Shown: piece by piece, positions 50,845 to 59,802 of the stretch | Layout of the letters: every line of letters begins with the position of its first letter | How positions within the stretch are numbered: the first letter of the stretch is position 1 | Assembly: GCA_022794265.1 (NCBI GenBank) | Contig: JAAWEK010000015.1 | Location: forward strand, 104,054 to 168,053 | DNA: 64,000 bases | Direction: 5' to 3' | Source: Lachnospiraceae bacterium | GTDB lineage: Bacteria; Bacillota; Clostridia; Lachnospirales; Lachnospiraceae | Notes under the pieces: model-generated | Databases searched by the model: none | The model's input: only the letters and a program-made list of their open reading frames with translations | Told to the model about the DNA's origin: nothing | Program-made: the position numbers and the translations under genes

Positions 50845-51777
50845 CTATAGGTATATTTTAACGCCTGCATTATTGGTTATTTTTTTTGCAAATTCCGCAA
50901 CACTGATGCTTTTCTCACAAGGCGATAATTCAAATTGTTCTGAGCAATATATTTTTATAAATTCACCAATACTGCCTGCATTTATTATACTTTCAATCTC
51001 TTTTTTATCTTCTATTATGTGTTCCTGGACCATCAACTGACACAACTTTGGTGTTGTAATGCCTGAAATACAGCTACTGCCAATATATTCCTTCACATTT
51101 TTCATTACCTTTCCCAGAGATGCAATTGCTCCTTTATCATCCGTTAACATAATATATTTATATTCTGTAATCTCACGTATATTAGAAAGCATATGTATAC
51201 AGACAGCAACCAGCGTTTCACCTAAATCATCTCCAGAACTTTTTCCATTTCTTGCCTCTCTAAAGAAACGCTTTGCCAAAGAACTATCTTTATTTTCACT
51301 GGATATAAAGATTTCTTTCCTCAATGCAGAATTATTATTTAATATATTTTCTATTGTTCCAGTTTTTGATTTTGCAGCTCTTATTGCAAAGGATAACATC
51401 AAATTAATTTGCGCTGTGCCAGAATAACAGGTATTTAATACATGAAAGGCATCCTCCTCATACATGAGCAAAATTTTTATTCCATATTGATACATTTTTT
51501 TTAAATATTCTATATGCTCCTTCCATAATAGATTATCATTTGAGCATAATTCCATAACAATGCATCTGGTAATAACTACAATTCCACCCATTCGTTTTAT
51601 ATATTCAAAAATACACTCCGGATTCAAAATCCTCATATGATTCCGAAATGCACAGGCATCATAAAAAAAACATTTATCCGCCAGTATGATTGCTTTTGCA
51701 ATATCTTCGACATTTGTAATCACATAAGTCTGAATCTCAGCAAAGTTATCGGGAGTATCATTATAAACCTTTTTCAT
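50845..51777 (-). CDS. PIN-domain-like nuclease of an XRE/ImmA operon
   Basis: About 310 residues from ATG 51777 (GGGGG nine bases upstream; GTG 51783 overlaps the ImmA stop). The acidic pattern is PIN-like: Asp in CFFYDACAFR, Glu in ITRCIVMELCS, Asp-Asp in SGDDLGETLVAVC, and Asp in MLTDDKGAIASLG. The ~100-residue C-terminus is helical and unassigned. PIN proteins are metal-dependent ribonucleases, often toxins. The order XRE, ImmA/IrrE-like, PIN is consistent with regulator, protease/sensor and effector. The family assignment is by pattern, not by search. Confidence 0.65.
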   Translation of the reverse strand: MKKVYNDTPDNFAEIQTYVITNVEDIAKAIILADKCFFYDACAFRNHMRILNPECIFEYIKRMGGIVVITRCIVMELCSNDNLLWKEHIEYLKKMYQYGIKILLMYEEDAFHVLNTCYSGTAQINLMLSFAIRAAKSKTGTIENILNNNSALRKEIFISSENKDSSLAKRFFREARNGKSSGDDLGETLVAVCIHMLSNIREITEYKYIMLTDDKGAIASLGKVMKNVKEYIGSSCISGITTPKLCQLMVQEHIIEDKKEIESIINAGSIGEFIKIYCSEQFELSPCEKSISVAEFAKKITNNAGVKIYL

Positions 51778-51782
51778 ATGCA

Positions 51783-52592
51783 CTACCCCCGTATCTCGTT
51801 ATATATCTTCCCCATATTTTCTAACACTTTTTGAACTGCATCTTCTTTTAATATTTCCTTGTTTTTACATTCCGTTCCAACATTTCTTACAAGCTGTTCT
51901 AATCTTGGATAATCATCTCTTTTTGTAGGTTTTAGAATTTCATCATTCAGCCATAAACGGGAAAATTCTTTTTCAATTTCGTTATTATCCACTTTCAGCA
52001 GGCGTTCCAGCACATTGCCATCCGGTAGCAATCCTAACTCATAACATCGTATAACAACAGCCATATACGGAACTTCAAAAAAACTCATTAATTTTGCTAC
52101 TAATGTCACTTCTGTATCCCGGTTATCCTGCTCATTTGTAAATTTGCGAAATATCAATTGAAAACCTGGTTCAGGCATCAATAAAATTCCAGCAAAAAGA
52201 TTGGCAGATAACTCTTCTTTATACTCAAAATAGTGTTCATTCATATATAATTCTATTTTTTTCTTAAATGGTTCCTGTTGATAAAATATATGATATATTT
52301 CATGTGCCAAAGCAAAATTTACATTTACTTTTGGCAAAGCTGAATTCAAAAACGTATATCCGAAAAAATCACTTTTATAACAAAGAGCACCTATTTCCTT
52401 ATCCTTAAAGGGCATCTCAATTACGAGATAATTTTTTTTATTAAACAACGGTCTTACCATTAACATTAAATTTGGCAATTCTCTTTCATAATCCATATTC
52501 ATCTGAAAATAAAAATCACGTACACAATTTACCATTTTCATCTGATTTGTGCAATTATAGTCAATTATATTTTGAAATCGTTCAAACTTCAT
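51783..52592 (-). CDS. ImmA/IrrE-family zinc metallopeptidase
   Basis: 269 residues. The metal site is in ALAHEIYHIFYQQ (HExxH) near residue 93-97 and the third ligand region in ELSANLFAGILLMPE. The C-terminal ~110 residues are helical (YMAVVIRCYELGLLPDG). ImmA-type proteases cleave a partner repressor, for example ImmR in ICEBs1, and IrrE acts in DNA-damage response. Here the XRE regulator is encoded immediately upstream (four-base gap) and is the likely target. It overlaps the PIN gene at TAGTG. Confidence 0.85.
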   Translation of the reverse strand: MKFERFQNIIDYNCTNQMKMVNCVRDFYFQMNMDYERELPNLMLMVRPLFNKKNYLVIEMPFKDKEIGALCYKSDFFGYTFLNSALPKVNVNFALAHEIYHIFYQQEPFKKKIELYMNEHYFEYKEELSANLFAGILLMPEPGFQLIFRKFTNEQDNRDTEVTLVAKLMSFFEVPYMAVVIRCYELGLLPDGNVLERLLKVDNNEIEKEFSRLWLNDEILKPTKRDDYPRLEQLVRNVGTECKNKEILKEDAVQKVLENMGKIYNEIRG

Positions 52593-52596
52593 TCAA

Positions 52597-52962
52597 TCAC
52601 TCCATCATTGCATTCATAAATCTGTTCTTTGCGCTTAGTACTTCATCTACATTTTCTATCAAATCTATAAGTTTTTCTGCAAATGCTTCCTGTTCTCCTG
52701 TTGGTTCCCCTGCATAAAAGACAATTTCCCTGCCGGGAAAAATATTATAATCAGGTATTAAAAAATCATCGGACAAAAAATATTCAGTTTTTTGTCCCAG
52801 TGCATTTGCAATTTTCTCCATATCAGAATCCGTAATATTCTGTGTCCCTGTTAATATGCGAGATAATTTATTTTTATCAATACCTGTCTTCAAGCTAACG
52901 AATGTTTGTTTAATTTTCATCTGCGATAGATAAGTATTTACATTTTCAATATATTTGCTCAT
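52597..52962 (-). CDS. XRE-family HTH regulator
   Basis: 121 residues from ATG 52962 with AAAGGAG nine bases upstream; the open frame to 52995 contains that site. The N-terminal HTH domain (KQTFVSLKTGIDKNKLSRILTGTQNITDSDMEKIANALG) is XRE/Cro-type. The C-terminus (AFAEKLIDLIENVDEVLSA) is helical. It likely represses its own operon through the 27-bp palindrome at 53049-53075 and is cleaved by the ImmA-like protease. First gene of three. Confidence 0.85.
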   Translation of the reverse strand: MSKYIENVNTYLSQMKIKQTFVSLKTGIDKNKLSRILTGTQNITDSDMEKIANALGQKTEYFLSDDFLIPDYNIFPGREIVFYAGEPTGEQEAFAEKLIDLIENVDEVLSAKNRFMNAMME

Positions 52963-53018
52963 GGCAGCAACTCCTTTTCTTTCCTTATCTCTCATATATT
53001 TTTCACTTCTTTATAAAT

Positions 53019-53075
53019 ATTATACTTTATTCTCATAATAATGCAATGTTTTTATCTCATTTTATGAGATAAAAA
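53019..53075 (-). promoter_or_regulatory. Promoter with palindromic operator of the XRE operon
   Basis: Minus-strand -35 TTGCAT (53041-53046), 16-base spacer, TATAAT (53019-53024). Directly upstream lies a perfect palindrome, TTTTTATCTCAT - TTT - ATGAGATAAAAA (53049-53075); a further TCTCAT half-site is in the spacer (53031-53036). The symmetry suits a dimeric XRE repressor. Confidence 0.75.
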
Positions 53076-53189
53076 GCAGATTACTTTGAAATTTTTAGAA
53101 TATTTAAAATATTTAACACTAACAATCCCATTATTTAATATCGTATTGTTTAATTCGGAATTGATATTACTTCTAAAATAATCTGTTAT

Positions 53190-54404
53190 TTAAGGCTTTA
53201 TATTGCAAATTTTATTGTATGAATCATTTAATTTCTGAATCAAAACATTTATTTTGTATTCATTTGATTTCTCATCTGTATAAACAATATTGGTAATAAT
53301 TCCATCCCTTGATAATGCGTCTCCAAATCTTACAACTTTGCCATTCTCACAAATATCAAATAGTTTCATTACACCTTTTGTTATCTCATCTTTAAAATCT
53401 TTCATATCTTTTATACCAATGTAAGCAAAATTTAATTGATTATTAATTGCATTTTTAATTAATGTTTTTAATTTCTTATATGTATTTCGATTATGTACTA
53501 TTAAGCGGTTTAATAATTTTTCCGAATATTCCTTATTCTGTTTTATAAGTAAGTTTATTAAATTCGACATATAAGGGAACAAAAATTTATTTGTACTACC
53601 ATACATACTTATTATTTCAAATTCTTCCGAAAAATAATCTAATATCTGTTCATTTGCCTGTGCAATTTGAAATATCATATCTTCATTATAGTAGATTTCA
53701 CAATCTAACGATCTGGATAAAAAATAATCTGCTTGATATAAAGATGGAATTTCTCGTGCACGAAGCTGCTCTAATATTCCAATATCATTATGTTGAATTG
53801 CCAGTGAAATCATTTGCATTCTTAATTCAACCTTTTCAATAAGTTTCGTCTGCAAATCATCCATTTGATAATATGGTCTGCGTTCAATGCTTGTACCTGC
53901 TCCAAAATTAGCTAAATAGTAATATGGTTTGTTAGCATCCACAAACCAAATATATTTTTTGTCCATTAAATACTTTAAAAACCCAAAATTTTTAAACTTT
54001 AAAGCATAATCAATAACAGTTTTTCCATATTCATCAGAATTTAAAATTATTTTATCATCTCTGTTAATGTATTGTTCCCAAATATCTTTATCTTTTGAAA
54101 AAGCAACATTATAGTTTGTCAAATGGTTACTATTAGGCACAAAGCATTCTCCGGCACTTAAAATTTCCTCACATGACACCTCCAAAAGCTTGGTGAATAT
54201 TGGAAGATCATAAGTTTGAATCGATTTCCTGCCTTTAATAATCTGAGACACTCGATTGGCCATTTTTCGTATCTCCTCATCGCTAGCCACTCTACCATCT
54301 GATTTAATATATGCTTTGCAAAACTGTCTTTTCGATTCAAACTTTCTGTTAATTAACTCAGATAAATAATCTCCTATTTTCTCGTTTTCTTCTACTTTAA
54401 ACAC
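53190..54404 (-). CDS. XRE-HTH protein with ankyrin-like region
   Basis: 404 residues from GTG 54404 (AAAGGAGGGG upstream). The N-terminal ~75 residues are HTH-like (KRQFCKAYIKSDGRVASDEEIRKMANRVSQIIKGRK). Residues ~110-330 contain ankyrin-like helix pairs (DEYGKTVIDYALKFKNFGFLKYLMDKK, AIQHNDIGILEQLRAREIPSL). The C-terminal ~80 residues are mixed. Promoter TTGACA/TATAGT is at 54526-54554, with a GTATGC-TTTAT-GCATAC palindrome just downstream of the -10. A regulator with protein-protein repeats is likely; target and ligand unknown. Confidence 0.6.
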   Translation of the reverse strand: MFKVEENEKIGDYLSELINRKFESKRQFCKAYIKSDGRVASDEEIRKMANRVSQIIKGRKSIQTYDLPIFTKLLEVSCEEILSAGECFVPNSNHLTNYNVAFSKDKDIWEQYINRDDKIILNSDEYGKTVIDYALKFKNFGFLKYLMDKKYIWFVDANKPYYYLANFGAGTSIERRPYYQMDDLQTKLIEKVELRMQMISLAIQHNDIGILEQLRAREIPSLYQADYFLSRSLDCEIYYNEDMIFQIAQANEQILDYFSEEFEIISMYGSTNKFLFPYMSNLINLLIKQNKEYSEKLLNRLIVHNRNTYKKLKTLIKNAINNQLNFAYIGIKDMKDFKDEITKGVMKLFDICENGKVVRFGDALSRDGIITNIVYTDEKSNEYKINVLIQKLNDSYNKICNIKP

Positions 54405-54525
54405 TTTATCCCCTCCTTTCACACAGCCATTTTATAGCTTTAAACAAATTAAATATATCCTTTTCTTGTATATATAAAATTCATATATTTTATATTAAAG
54501 TTTTTAATGTATGCTTTATGCATAC
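54405..54525 (-). promoter_or_regulatory. Leader with GTATGC/GCATAC dyad of the ankyrin-like regulator
   Basis: Stretch between promoter and gene. It carries a perfect 6-5-6 dyad GTATGC-TTTAT-GCATAC (54509-54525), immediately downstream of the -10 box and thus at the transcription start: a likely operator. The rest is AT-rich and shows nothing else. Confidence 0.5.
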
Positions 54526-54554
54526 ACTATAAAACTTCTGTCTATTTATGTCAA
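54526..54554 (-). promoter_or_regulatory. Promoter of the ankyrin-like regulator
   Basis: Minus-strand TTGACA (54549-54554), 17-base spacer, TATAGT (54526-54531). Confidence 0.75.
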
Positions 54555-54747
54555 TAAAGCTTTCATAATAATTGTCGTATCACCACCTGTCTTTTCCTGA
54601 AATTACAACCGGCTAAAAACCTGATTACGCAAAGCGGCAGTACAATCACCATAAGACTGTACCGCCACTTCAATATTCTTTCTTTATTATCATGTCCTAT
54701 CGAATAACGAGTGTTTAGGTTAATAATTATATGAATTGTTTTTTATT
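54555..54747. other. Intergenic gap with imperfect hairpin
   Basis: No ORF of note. It contains an imperfect GCGG/CCGC hairpin at about 54632-54666, without a T-run on the minus strand, which may terminate the DHHW gene transcript. Confidence 0.35.
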
Positions 54748-55848
54748 TCATTTAATCGTAATACTGTTATTTAATACCGAAGTACTATACAAAAACAACA
54801 CATCCTGATTTTCAAAATCCAGAAACTGCTCCAGCAGATTCGGTGAAATATAACGAATATCCACCAGTGTAATTTTCTCATATCCCTCTGCAAGAAGGGG
54901 CGCCAGACTGCTGCCAAAAGAGTCCCTGAAAATTATCAGTTCTTTTCCGTTGGAAACCGAAGGGTTTTCAATGGTCAGCAGGGATTTCGAGCCGGACAGA
55001 AACATTTCATAGGGATCATTTCCATTTAATTTTTCCAGATTATAGACCGGAAGATACGTATCAGTTTCATAATCATAGACCCTGCACTGGTTCAGCATCT
55101 GATTGTCAAGATAATATATTTTATCTGCCGGAAGTGGCAGCGCCGACTGTCCGTAATATACACCATAAAAAGGGGTTTCAGCCTTTTTTTCCACATATTC
55201 CCCTTTCAGGGATACTCCCATTGCCGATGCCAGACCTGCGGCAACATCAAAAATCTTTTCCTGCCGCCAGTGGGTATCTGTGCGGTAATAGTCTGATAAT
55301 TCCAGATGACTGCTAATATCAATGTATTGGGCAAAATCCATTTCTGAAGTTATTTCACTGATAAATACTTCATAATCCATGGACGGATAACCGTTTGCCT
55401 TTGCCATAAAATAGTTTTTATCGGGAATAACGGAAAGATATACTTTCATGTCAGTTCCGGCAATGAACTGCTTATAAACAAACCGAAAACGCTCTGCCGC
55501 ATATCTGACAGATTCCGTATTCATGGGATATTCCAGTTTTGAAGCATAGCCATTTTCAATGTAGATGTCATGATTATCCTTTTGCCTGAAAATATAAAAG
55601 GATGTAACTGCTTTTACCGTACGAAACCCGTCGCGCAGAGGAAAATGGTCCAGTGTATATTTTTCAAAGGACGACATAAATTCTCCCGTCAAAACTGTTT
55701 CCATATTCAAAACCGGAAATTCCGCAAGCTGCCTGCGCTCGCTGACAGATTCCTTTTCATCGGGCTTCAGCACGCTCCAGACAGAAAAACCAAGCAGAAA
55801 AACCGCCGTAATCAGAATAAGTAAAATATTTTTTATTTTTGTGGGCAT
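54748..55848 (-). CDS. DHHW-family protein (AlgJ/AlgX-like)
   Basis: About 366 residues from ATG 55848 (AGGGAGGAA upstream; the open frame to 55902 overlaps the MBOAT stop). An N-terminal membrane helix (ILLILITAVFLLGFSVWSVL) anchors an exported domain. SERRQLAEFPVLN, the TDTHW motif and SFGSSLAPLL match the SGNH/DHHW family that cooperates with MBOAT acyltransferases to O-acetylate extracellular polysaccharide. The pairing with the MBOAT gene just upstream supports this. The target glycan is unknown. Confidence 0.85.
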   Translation of the reverse strand: MPTKIKNILLILITAVFLLGFSVWSVLKPDEKESVSERRQLAEFPVLNMETVLTGEFMSSFEKYTLDHFPLRDGFRTVKAVTSFYIFRQKDNHDIYIENGYASKLEYPMNTESVRYAAERFRFVYKQFIAGTDMKVYLSVIPDKNYFMAKANGYPSMDYEVFISEITSEMDFAQYIDISSHLELSDYYRTDTHWRQEKIFDVAAGLASAMGVSLKGEYVEKKAETPFYGVYYGQSALPLPADKIYYLDNQMLNQCRVYDYETDTYLPVYNLEKLNGNDPYEMFLSGSKSLLTIENPSVSNGKELIIFRDSFGSSLAPLLAEGYEKITLVDIRYISPNLLEQFLDFENQDVLFLYSTSVLNNSITIK

Positions 55849-55861
55849 TGGATATTCCTCC

Positions 55862-57268
55862 CTAAAATCTGAAATATAGAAACGGATTAAACGAACCGTC
55901 AATCAAATATGCGGTACAGACTGCCAGTAAAGCTGTCAGATAAACCAGTTCAAATACATTGAGAACCGATGTTCCGTATTTCGCCTGACGGATTTTGCGG
56001 ATAAACCCAGCCATCAGAGGAGTTGCCGCTACCATTGCTACCGCCAGTATAACTCCGTAACTCTTCAGATAATAAATACTTTCAAAGGATACCGGCGACA
56101 GTGCCGAAAATCCCAGCATAGCGCTTATAGTAGAAAATGCTTCTCCTGCACTGGCGGCATCAAAAATAACAAAACTGACAGTCACCAAAAACAGCGTATA
56201 AATATGCTTAACAATACGTAATTTTATTTTATTAAGCATCTTTAACAGCCAAAGCTTTTCCGCCATCAGCAATACTGCAAAGAATATCCCCCAGAGAACA
56301 AAATTCCATTCCGCACCGTGCCAGAATCCGGTTGCCATCCATACAATAAATATATTAAACAGCCAGCGGGATTTGCTGCCCCGGTTTCCGCCTAATGGAA
56401 TATAGAGATAATCCCGGAACCAGGTCCCGAGAGACATATGCCATCTTCGCCAGAACTCTGTTATACTTCCGGATATATACGGATAATTGAAATTTTCCGG
56501 AAAATGAAATCCAAACACCCGGCCCAGTCCGATTGCCATATCGCTATAACCGGAAAAATCAAAATATACATGAAGCATATATGCAATCGCATAGACCCAG
56601 AGAAACAAAAGAGACTTTTCCTGCGAAGCTTTGTAAACAGAAACAAGTTCTCCAAGAATATTGGCTATCAGTATTTTTTTTGACAGTCCTGTAAGAAATC
56701 TGCGGATTCCAGCCGCAATATCCTCCAGACTGTGTTTCCGGTTCTGAAGCTGACCTGCTATATCCGTATATCTCACAATTGGTCCTGCTATTAACTGAGG
56801 AAACATTGCTATATATGCTGCAAGGTTAATGTAATTTTTTTGTGCTTCTGTATCTCCGCGATAAACATCTATCACATAACTTAATATCTGAAACGTATAA
56901 AAACTGATTCCGATGGGAAGTGCAATATTCAGCAGAGGAATTGACAGTCCTGTGGCTGCATTAAAATTTCGTATAAAGAAATCCGCATACTTGCAATACC
57001 CCAGCAATCCAAGACTAATGAGAACGGAAGCGGCCAAAAAAATTTTTGACCACTTCCTGTCATGATATTTCTCAATCAGAATTCCAAATATATATCCCTG
57101 AGTAATGGATATCAGCATAAAAAACAGATATTCCGGTTCTCCCCATGCATAGAAAAACAGACTGGACAAAAGAATGACGCTATTTTTCAGACATCTTGGT
57201 ACTGCAAAATACAGCAGAATGACGCCGGGAAGAAAATAATACAGAAACGGGATACTCGAAAATAACAT
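55862..57268 (-). CDS. MBOAT O-acyltransferase (AlgI-like)
   Basis: 468 residues with about ten membrane helices. Hallmarks are LFFYAWGEPEY near the N-terminus, IGISFYTFQILSYVIDVYRG, the first His motif WRRWHMSLGTWFRDYLYIPLGG and the catalytic His in GFWHGAEWNFVLWG. This is the AlgI/DltB-type enzyme transferring acetyl or acyl groups across the membrane to a surface polymer. The downstream DHHW gene is its usual partner, 13 bases away. Acceptor unknown; alginate itself is not implied. Confidence 0.93.
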   Translation of the reverse strand: MLFSSIPFLYYFLPGVILLYFAVPRCLKNSVILLSSLFFYAWGEPEYLFFMLISITQGYIFGILIEKYHDRKWSKIFLAASVLISLGLLGYCKYADFFIRNFNAATGLSIPLLNIALPIGISFYTFQILSYVIDVYRGDTEAQKNYINLAAYIAMFPQLIAGPIVRYTDIAGQLQNRKHSLEDIAAGIRRFLTGLSKKILIANILGELVSVYKASQEKSLLFLWVYAIAYMLHVYFDFSGYSDMAIGLGRVFGFHFPENFNYPYISGSITEFWRRWHMSLGTWFRDYLYIPLGGNRGSKSRWLFNIFIVWMATGFWHGAEWNFVLWGIFFAVLLMAEKLWLLKMLNKIKLRIVKHIYTLFLVTVSFVIFDAASAGEAFSTISAMLGFSALSPVSFESIYYLKSYGVILAVAMVAATPLMAGFIRKIRQAKYGTSVLNVFELVYLTALLAVCTAYLIDGSFNPFLYFRF

Positions 57269-57288
57269 CTCCTGACTCCGTTCTTTAA

Positions 57289-57918
57289 TTATTCAATCAT
57301 CTCTTCAATTACAACATTTGCTGAAGAGTAGGCTGCAGTAAGTTTTGTTTTAAATGTATTCACAATTTCATTTTCTCCAAAGAATGATACAATGTAATCA
57401 TCTACTGTCACAACCACCAGCTTATCCGGAAATCCACAAATCCACTGTCTCTGCATAATATTGTCCTTTAATAATCCGGTAATTTCCGAAACGTCATCTG
57501 CATTCTTTACATGATATGCTGCACAGGTGAAAGTATTGGCATTCATCATATGAATCAAAGAGGCAGCAGCATCGATTTTGTCAGCAGCAGCCGGCGGAAA
57601 CCCAAAGGAAGTATCCAATACTGCTGAGTCTGTGACTCCATGTTCTCCCGGTGCATCCATTACCATTTTATCTTCCGTCATTTCTCCTCCGGCAGCTGAA
57701 AATTTTTCATCATCTTTATATGTGTTCCATACTGTATTCAGTAAATCCAGAGGACTCTTAATCTCCGACTGGTTCCCAGATTCATCTTTACCGGAAGTCT
57801 GCTGATTATCTGATTTTTTATCTGTAGTGGCATTTTCCGAATTCTTTTTACTGTCTCCGCAGGCAGTAAGTGATAATATGCATAAAGCTGATAAAAGTAT
57901 TACTAAAAATTTTTTCAT
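57289..57918 (-). CDS. Lipoprotein of unknown function
   Basis: 209 residues from ATG 57918 (AAAGGTAAC upstream). Lipobox LSLTACGD with Cys near residue 20 (KKFLVILLSALCILSLTAC). A Ser/Asn/Lys-rich linker follows, then a ~140-residue domain (SPLDLLNTVWNTYKDDEKF, MMNANTFTCAAYHV, VVTVDDYIVSFFGENEIV). No known motif. It is 20 bases upstream of the MBOAT gene, so probably in one operon with it, and may act with surface acylation. Family not recognised. Confidence 0.65.
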   Translation of the reverse strand: MKKFLVILLSALCILSLTACGDSKKNSENATTDKKSDNQQTSGKDESGNQSEIKSPLDLLNTVWNTYKDDEKFSAAGGEMTEDKMVMDAPGEHGVTDSAVLDTSFGFPPAAADKIDAAASLIHMMNANTFTCAAYHVKNADDVSEITGLLKDNIMQRQWICGFPDKLVVVTVDDYIVSFFGENEIVNTFKTKLTAAYSSANVVIEEMIE

Positions 57919-58067
57919 GTTGTTACCTTTGCATATCGCAAACCTGATTGTGGTAATTATTCCAACAAACAAATCCGCGAAGCTGCCCCGGTATTATCCG
58001 GCTGAAAGCAGGGCAGTCTGCAATTTTACCTTTCTTATTATAATTTCTTTCAACCTTTTCTTTGATA

Positions 58068-58610
58068 CTATTGTTTCATTATTTTCCAATTGCCTGTATT
58101 TTTATCATACGAAAGCACCAGGACCATAACGCCATTTTTCAGCCGAAGCTGATATGACTGATTAAATTCCGCATCTTCTATTGTCCACCGGACATTGACT
58201 GATTCTTCAGCCATATAATACCGGCCGACGCATAACATATCCTCTGATTCTGCGGAACTTACTTCTATTGTTCCGTCGGTTGCCTGAATATCTGAATTCC
58301 CGTTGATAATCAACTCAATCGGAACCGTGATGGCTTGAGATGTAGTCTGACGCATATCGGATGTCAGCGGCGCAGGAACATCAATAAATACCGGCTCGTC
58401 CGAAACGGCAGTTCCGTTTATCAGGATTTTCATCTCACCCTTATGCCGTGTTGACAATATAGCGAAAAATAATGCTATCAAACATGCTTCTGCCGCACAT
58501 ATATATATCCATTTCCTCTTTTTCCCTCCAGAAACAGTATTAGTATGTGCAGAAACTATCAATTCATCATCTATACCTGTAATTGCTTTTGCCATTACTT
58601 CATTTTTCAT
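58068..58610 (-). CDS. Putative anti-sigma factor, membrane-anchored
   Basis: 180 residues. Cytoplasmic N-terminus of ~33 residues (MAKAITGIDDELIVSAH), a membrane helix (WIYICAAEACLIALFFAIL) and a ~120-residue outer domain (VRWTIEDAEFNQSYQLRLKNG). The coupled ECF sigma gene upstream overlaps its start by about ten bases. No zinc-binding anti-sigma motif is visible, so the role is inferred from arrangement only. Confidence 0.6.
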   Translation of the reverse strand: MKNEVMAKAITGIDDELIVSAHTNTVSGGKKRKWIYICAAEACLIALFFAILSTRHKGEMKILINGTAVSDEPVFIDVPAPLTSDMRQTTSQAITVPIELIINGNSDIQATDGTIEVSSAESEDMLCVGRYYMAEESVNVRWTIEDAEFNQSYQLRLKNGVMVLVLSYDKNTGNWKIMKQ

Positions 58611-59163
58611 AATAGCCCTCCTTTTCCAAATGAAGCCGCAAGCGGGTTCTTGCTCTCATTAACATGGATTTAATCTTACTCTGACTGTATCCAAAACGTT
58701 TGGAAATGTCTTCAATGGAATCGCAGTAAAAATATCTGCAGATAAACACATTCCGCATGTTAGTCTTCTGTGCATATAAAAAACTATTAATGCTCTTGCT
58801 AAGCGCTGCGATTTCCAGTTCATCTTCCACCGTAATTCCTGACGGGGTACAAATGCTGAGCTCATCAAGAGATACTGCAAACTCTCCCTCCCCGCGTTTC
58901 CGGGTATGCTTCGCTTTATATTTATTCAGGGCAAGATTCCGAGATAGTTTCCCAAGATAGGCCTTTAGAGATTTCGGCCGGTTTGGCGGTATGGATTTCC
59001 AAGCCTGTAAATATGTATCATTTACATTTTCCTCACTGTCAGAAAAATCTGACAGGATATTTCCGGAAATTTTCATGCAATACCCGCCATATTTGTCAGC
59101 AGTTTCTTTGATAGCCTGTTCATTCCGCTGCCAATATAAATCGACGATTCTGCTATCGTCCAT
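58600..59163 (-). CDS. ECF-family RNA polymerase sigma factor
   Basis: 187 residues. Sigma-2 region (NDTYLQAWKSIPPNRPKSLKAYLGKLSRNLALNKYK) and sigma-4 region (RNVFICRYFYCDSIEDISKRFGYSQSKIKSMLMRARTRLRLHL) are clear, with a slightly extended linker (KHTRKRGEGEFAVSLDELS). ECF factors direct transcription of envelope or stress genes and often control their own operon. The gene ends within the anti-sigma-like gene. Candidate targets nearby are the lipoprotein and O-acylation genes; no motif was seen to prove it. Confidence 0.9.
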   Translation of the reverse strand: MDDSRIVDLYWQRNEQAIKETADKYGGYCMKISGNILSDFSDSEENVNDTYLQAWKSIPPNRPKSLKAYLGKLSRNLALNKYKAKHTRKRGEGEFAVSLDELSICTPSGITVEDELEIAALSKSINSFLYAQKTNMRNVFICRYFYCDSIEDISKRFGYSQSKIKSMLMRARTRLRLHLEKEGYYEK

Positions 59164-59298
59164 ATATGTTCTCCTTTCTCAAAAGTGCCATCACTATAAT
59201 AGACAACTTTTATATAAATCGGTTGCATATGTGTGTGATTTTTACTAATTGTATTATATTAGGTCAAGGTGTTACAACTATAGTTTATTATAACAAAT

Positions 59299-59333
59299 AC
59301 ATCACCGGATTTCCCCCGCATACAGATACCAAC
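59299..59333 (-). pseudogene. Rhs core remnant 1 (YLYAGGNPV)
   Basis: A short DNA remnant of an Rhs repeat-core tail, recognisable as RYLYAGG on the minus strand. It contains GCGGGGGAAATCC where the frame-correct copy at ~62820 has GCGGGTGGAAATCC, a one-base deletion, so the frame is broken. Confidence 0.6.
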
Positions 59334-59367
59334 ATGCGACACCGACTCTCTAAATATATCATTGTAA

Positions 59368-59802
59368 TTACTGATATATCTTCTTATCTCCATATGCATT
59401 TTTTAATGTTCTCCAACTTACTTTTTCTGCGGAAACCCATGTCCCTTCTTCTTTTGTTAAATCTTCAATCTCAAAATCTCCCCATTCACACCAATAAAAT
59501 ATATTCCCAATTATTTCTAAAGATGCACTATATATAATACAATCATAATCTTCGTTCCTCGGCATAAGATTAAGCTTTTTAATTCCATCAAATTTTAATT
59601 CTATTACTCCTGCATTTGTATCTTGACTTTGAAAAATTATCTTCACACACCTAGCAGAATTAAAAGGATACATGGATCCATCTTCCCCTACATATCCACC
59701 ACTATAATATTGTAACTCTTTAATACAACTATCATGAAACCAATTAAATTTTTGCATTAATTTTTCTATATCTTTATTATTTTTTAATTCAATATAATCC
59801 AT
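59368..59802 (-). CDS. Probable Rhs-cassette immunity protein (E)
   Basis: 144 residues, starting with AGGAGG upstream of ATG 59802. Acidic, soluble protein with LMQKFNWFHDSCIKELQYYSGG and WCEWGDFEIEDLTKEEGTW. An FHDSxIKE-type segment is common in small proteins encoded beside polymorphic toxins. It overlaps the 43-residue ORF upstream (TAATG) and is followed by an Rhs remnant, placing it in the orphan Rhs-tip array. No toxin gene of its own is intact. Confidence 0.6.
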   Translation of the reverse strand: MDYIELKNNKDIEKLMQKFNWFHDSCIKELQYYSGGYVGEDGSMYPFNSARCVKIIFQSQDTNAGVIELKFDGIKKLNLMPRNEDYDCIIYSASLEIIGNIFYWCEWGDFEIEDLTKEEGTWVSAEKVSWRTLKNAYGDKKIYQ

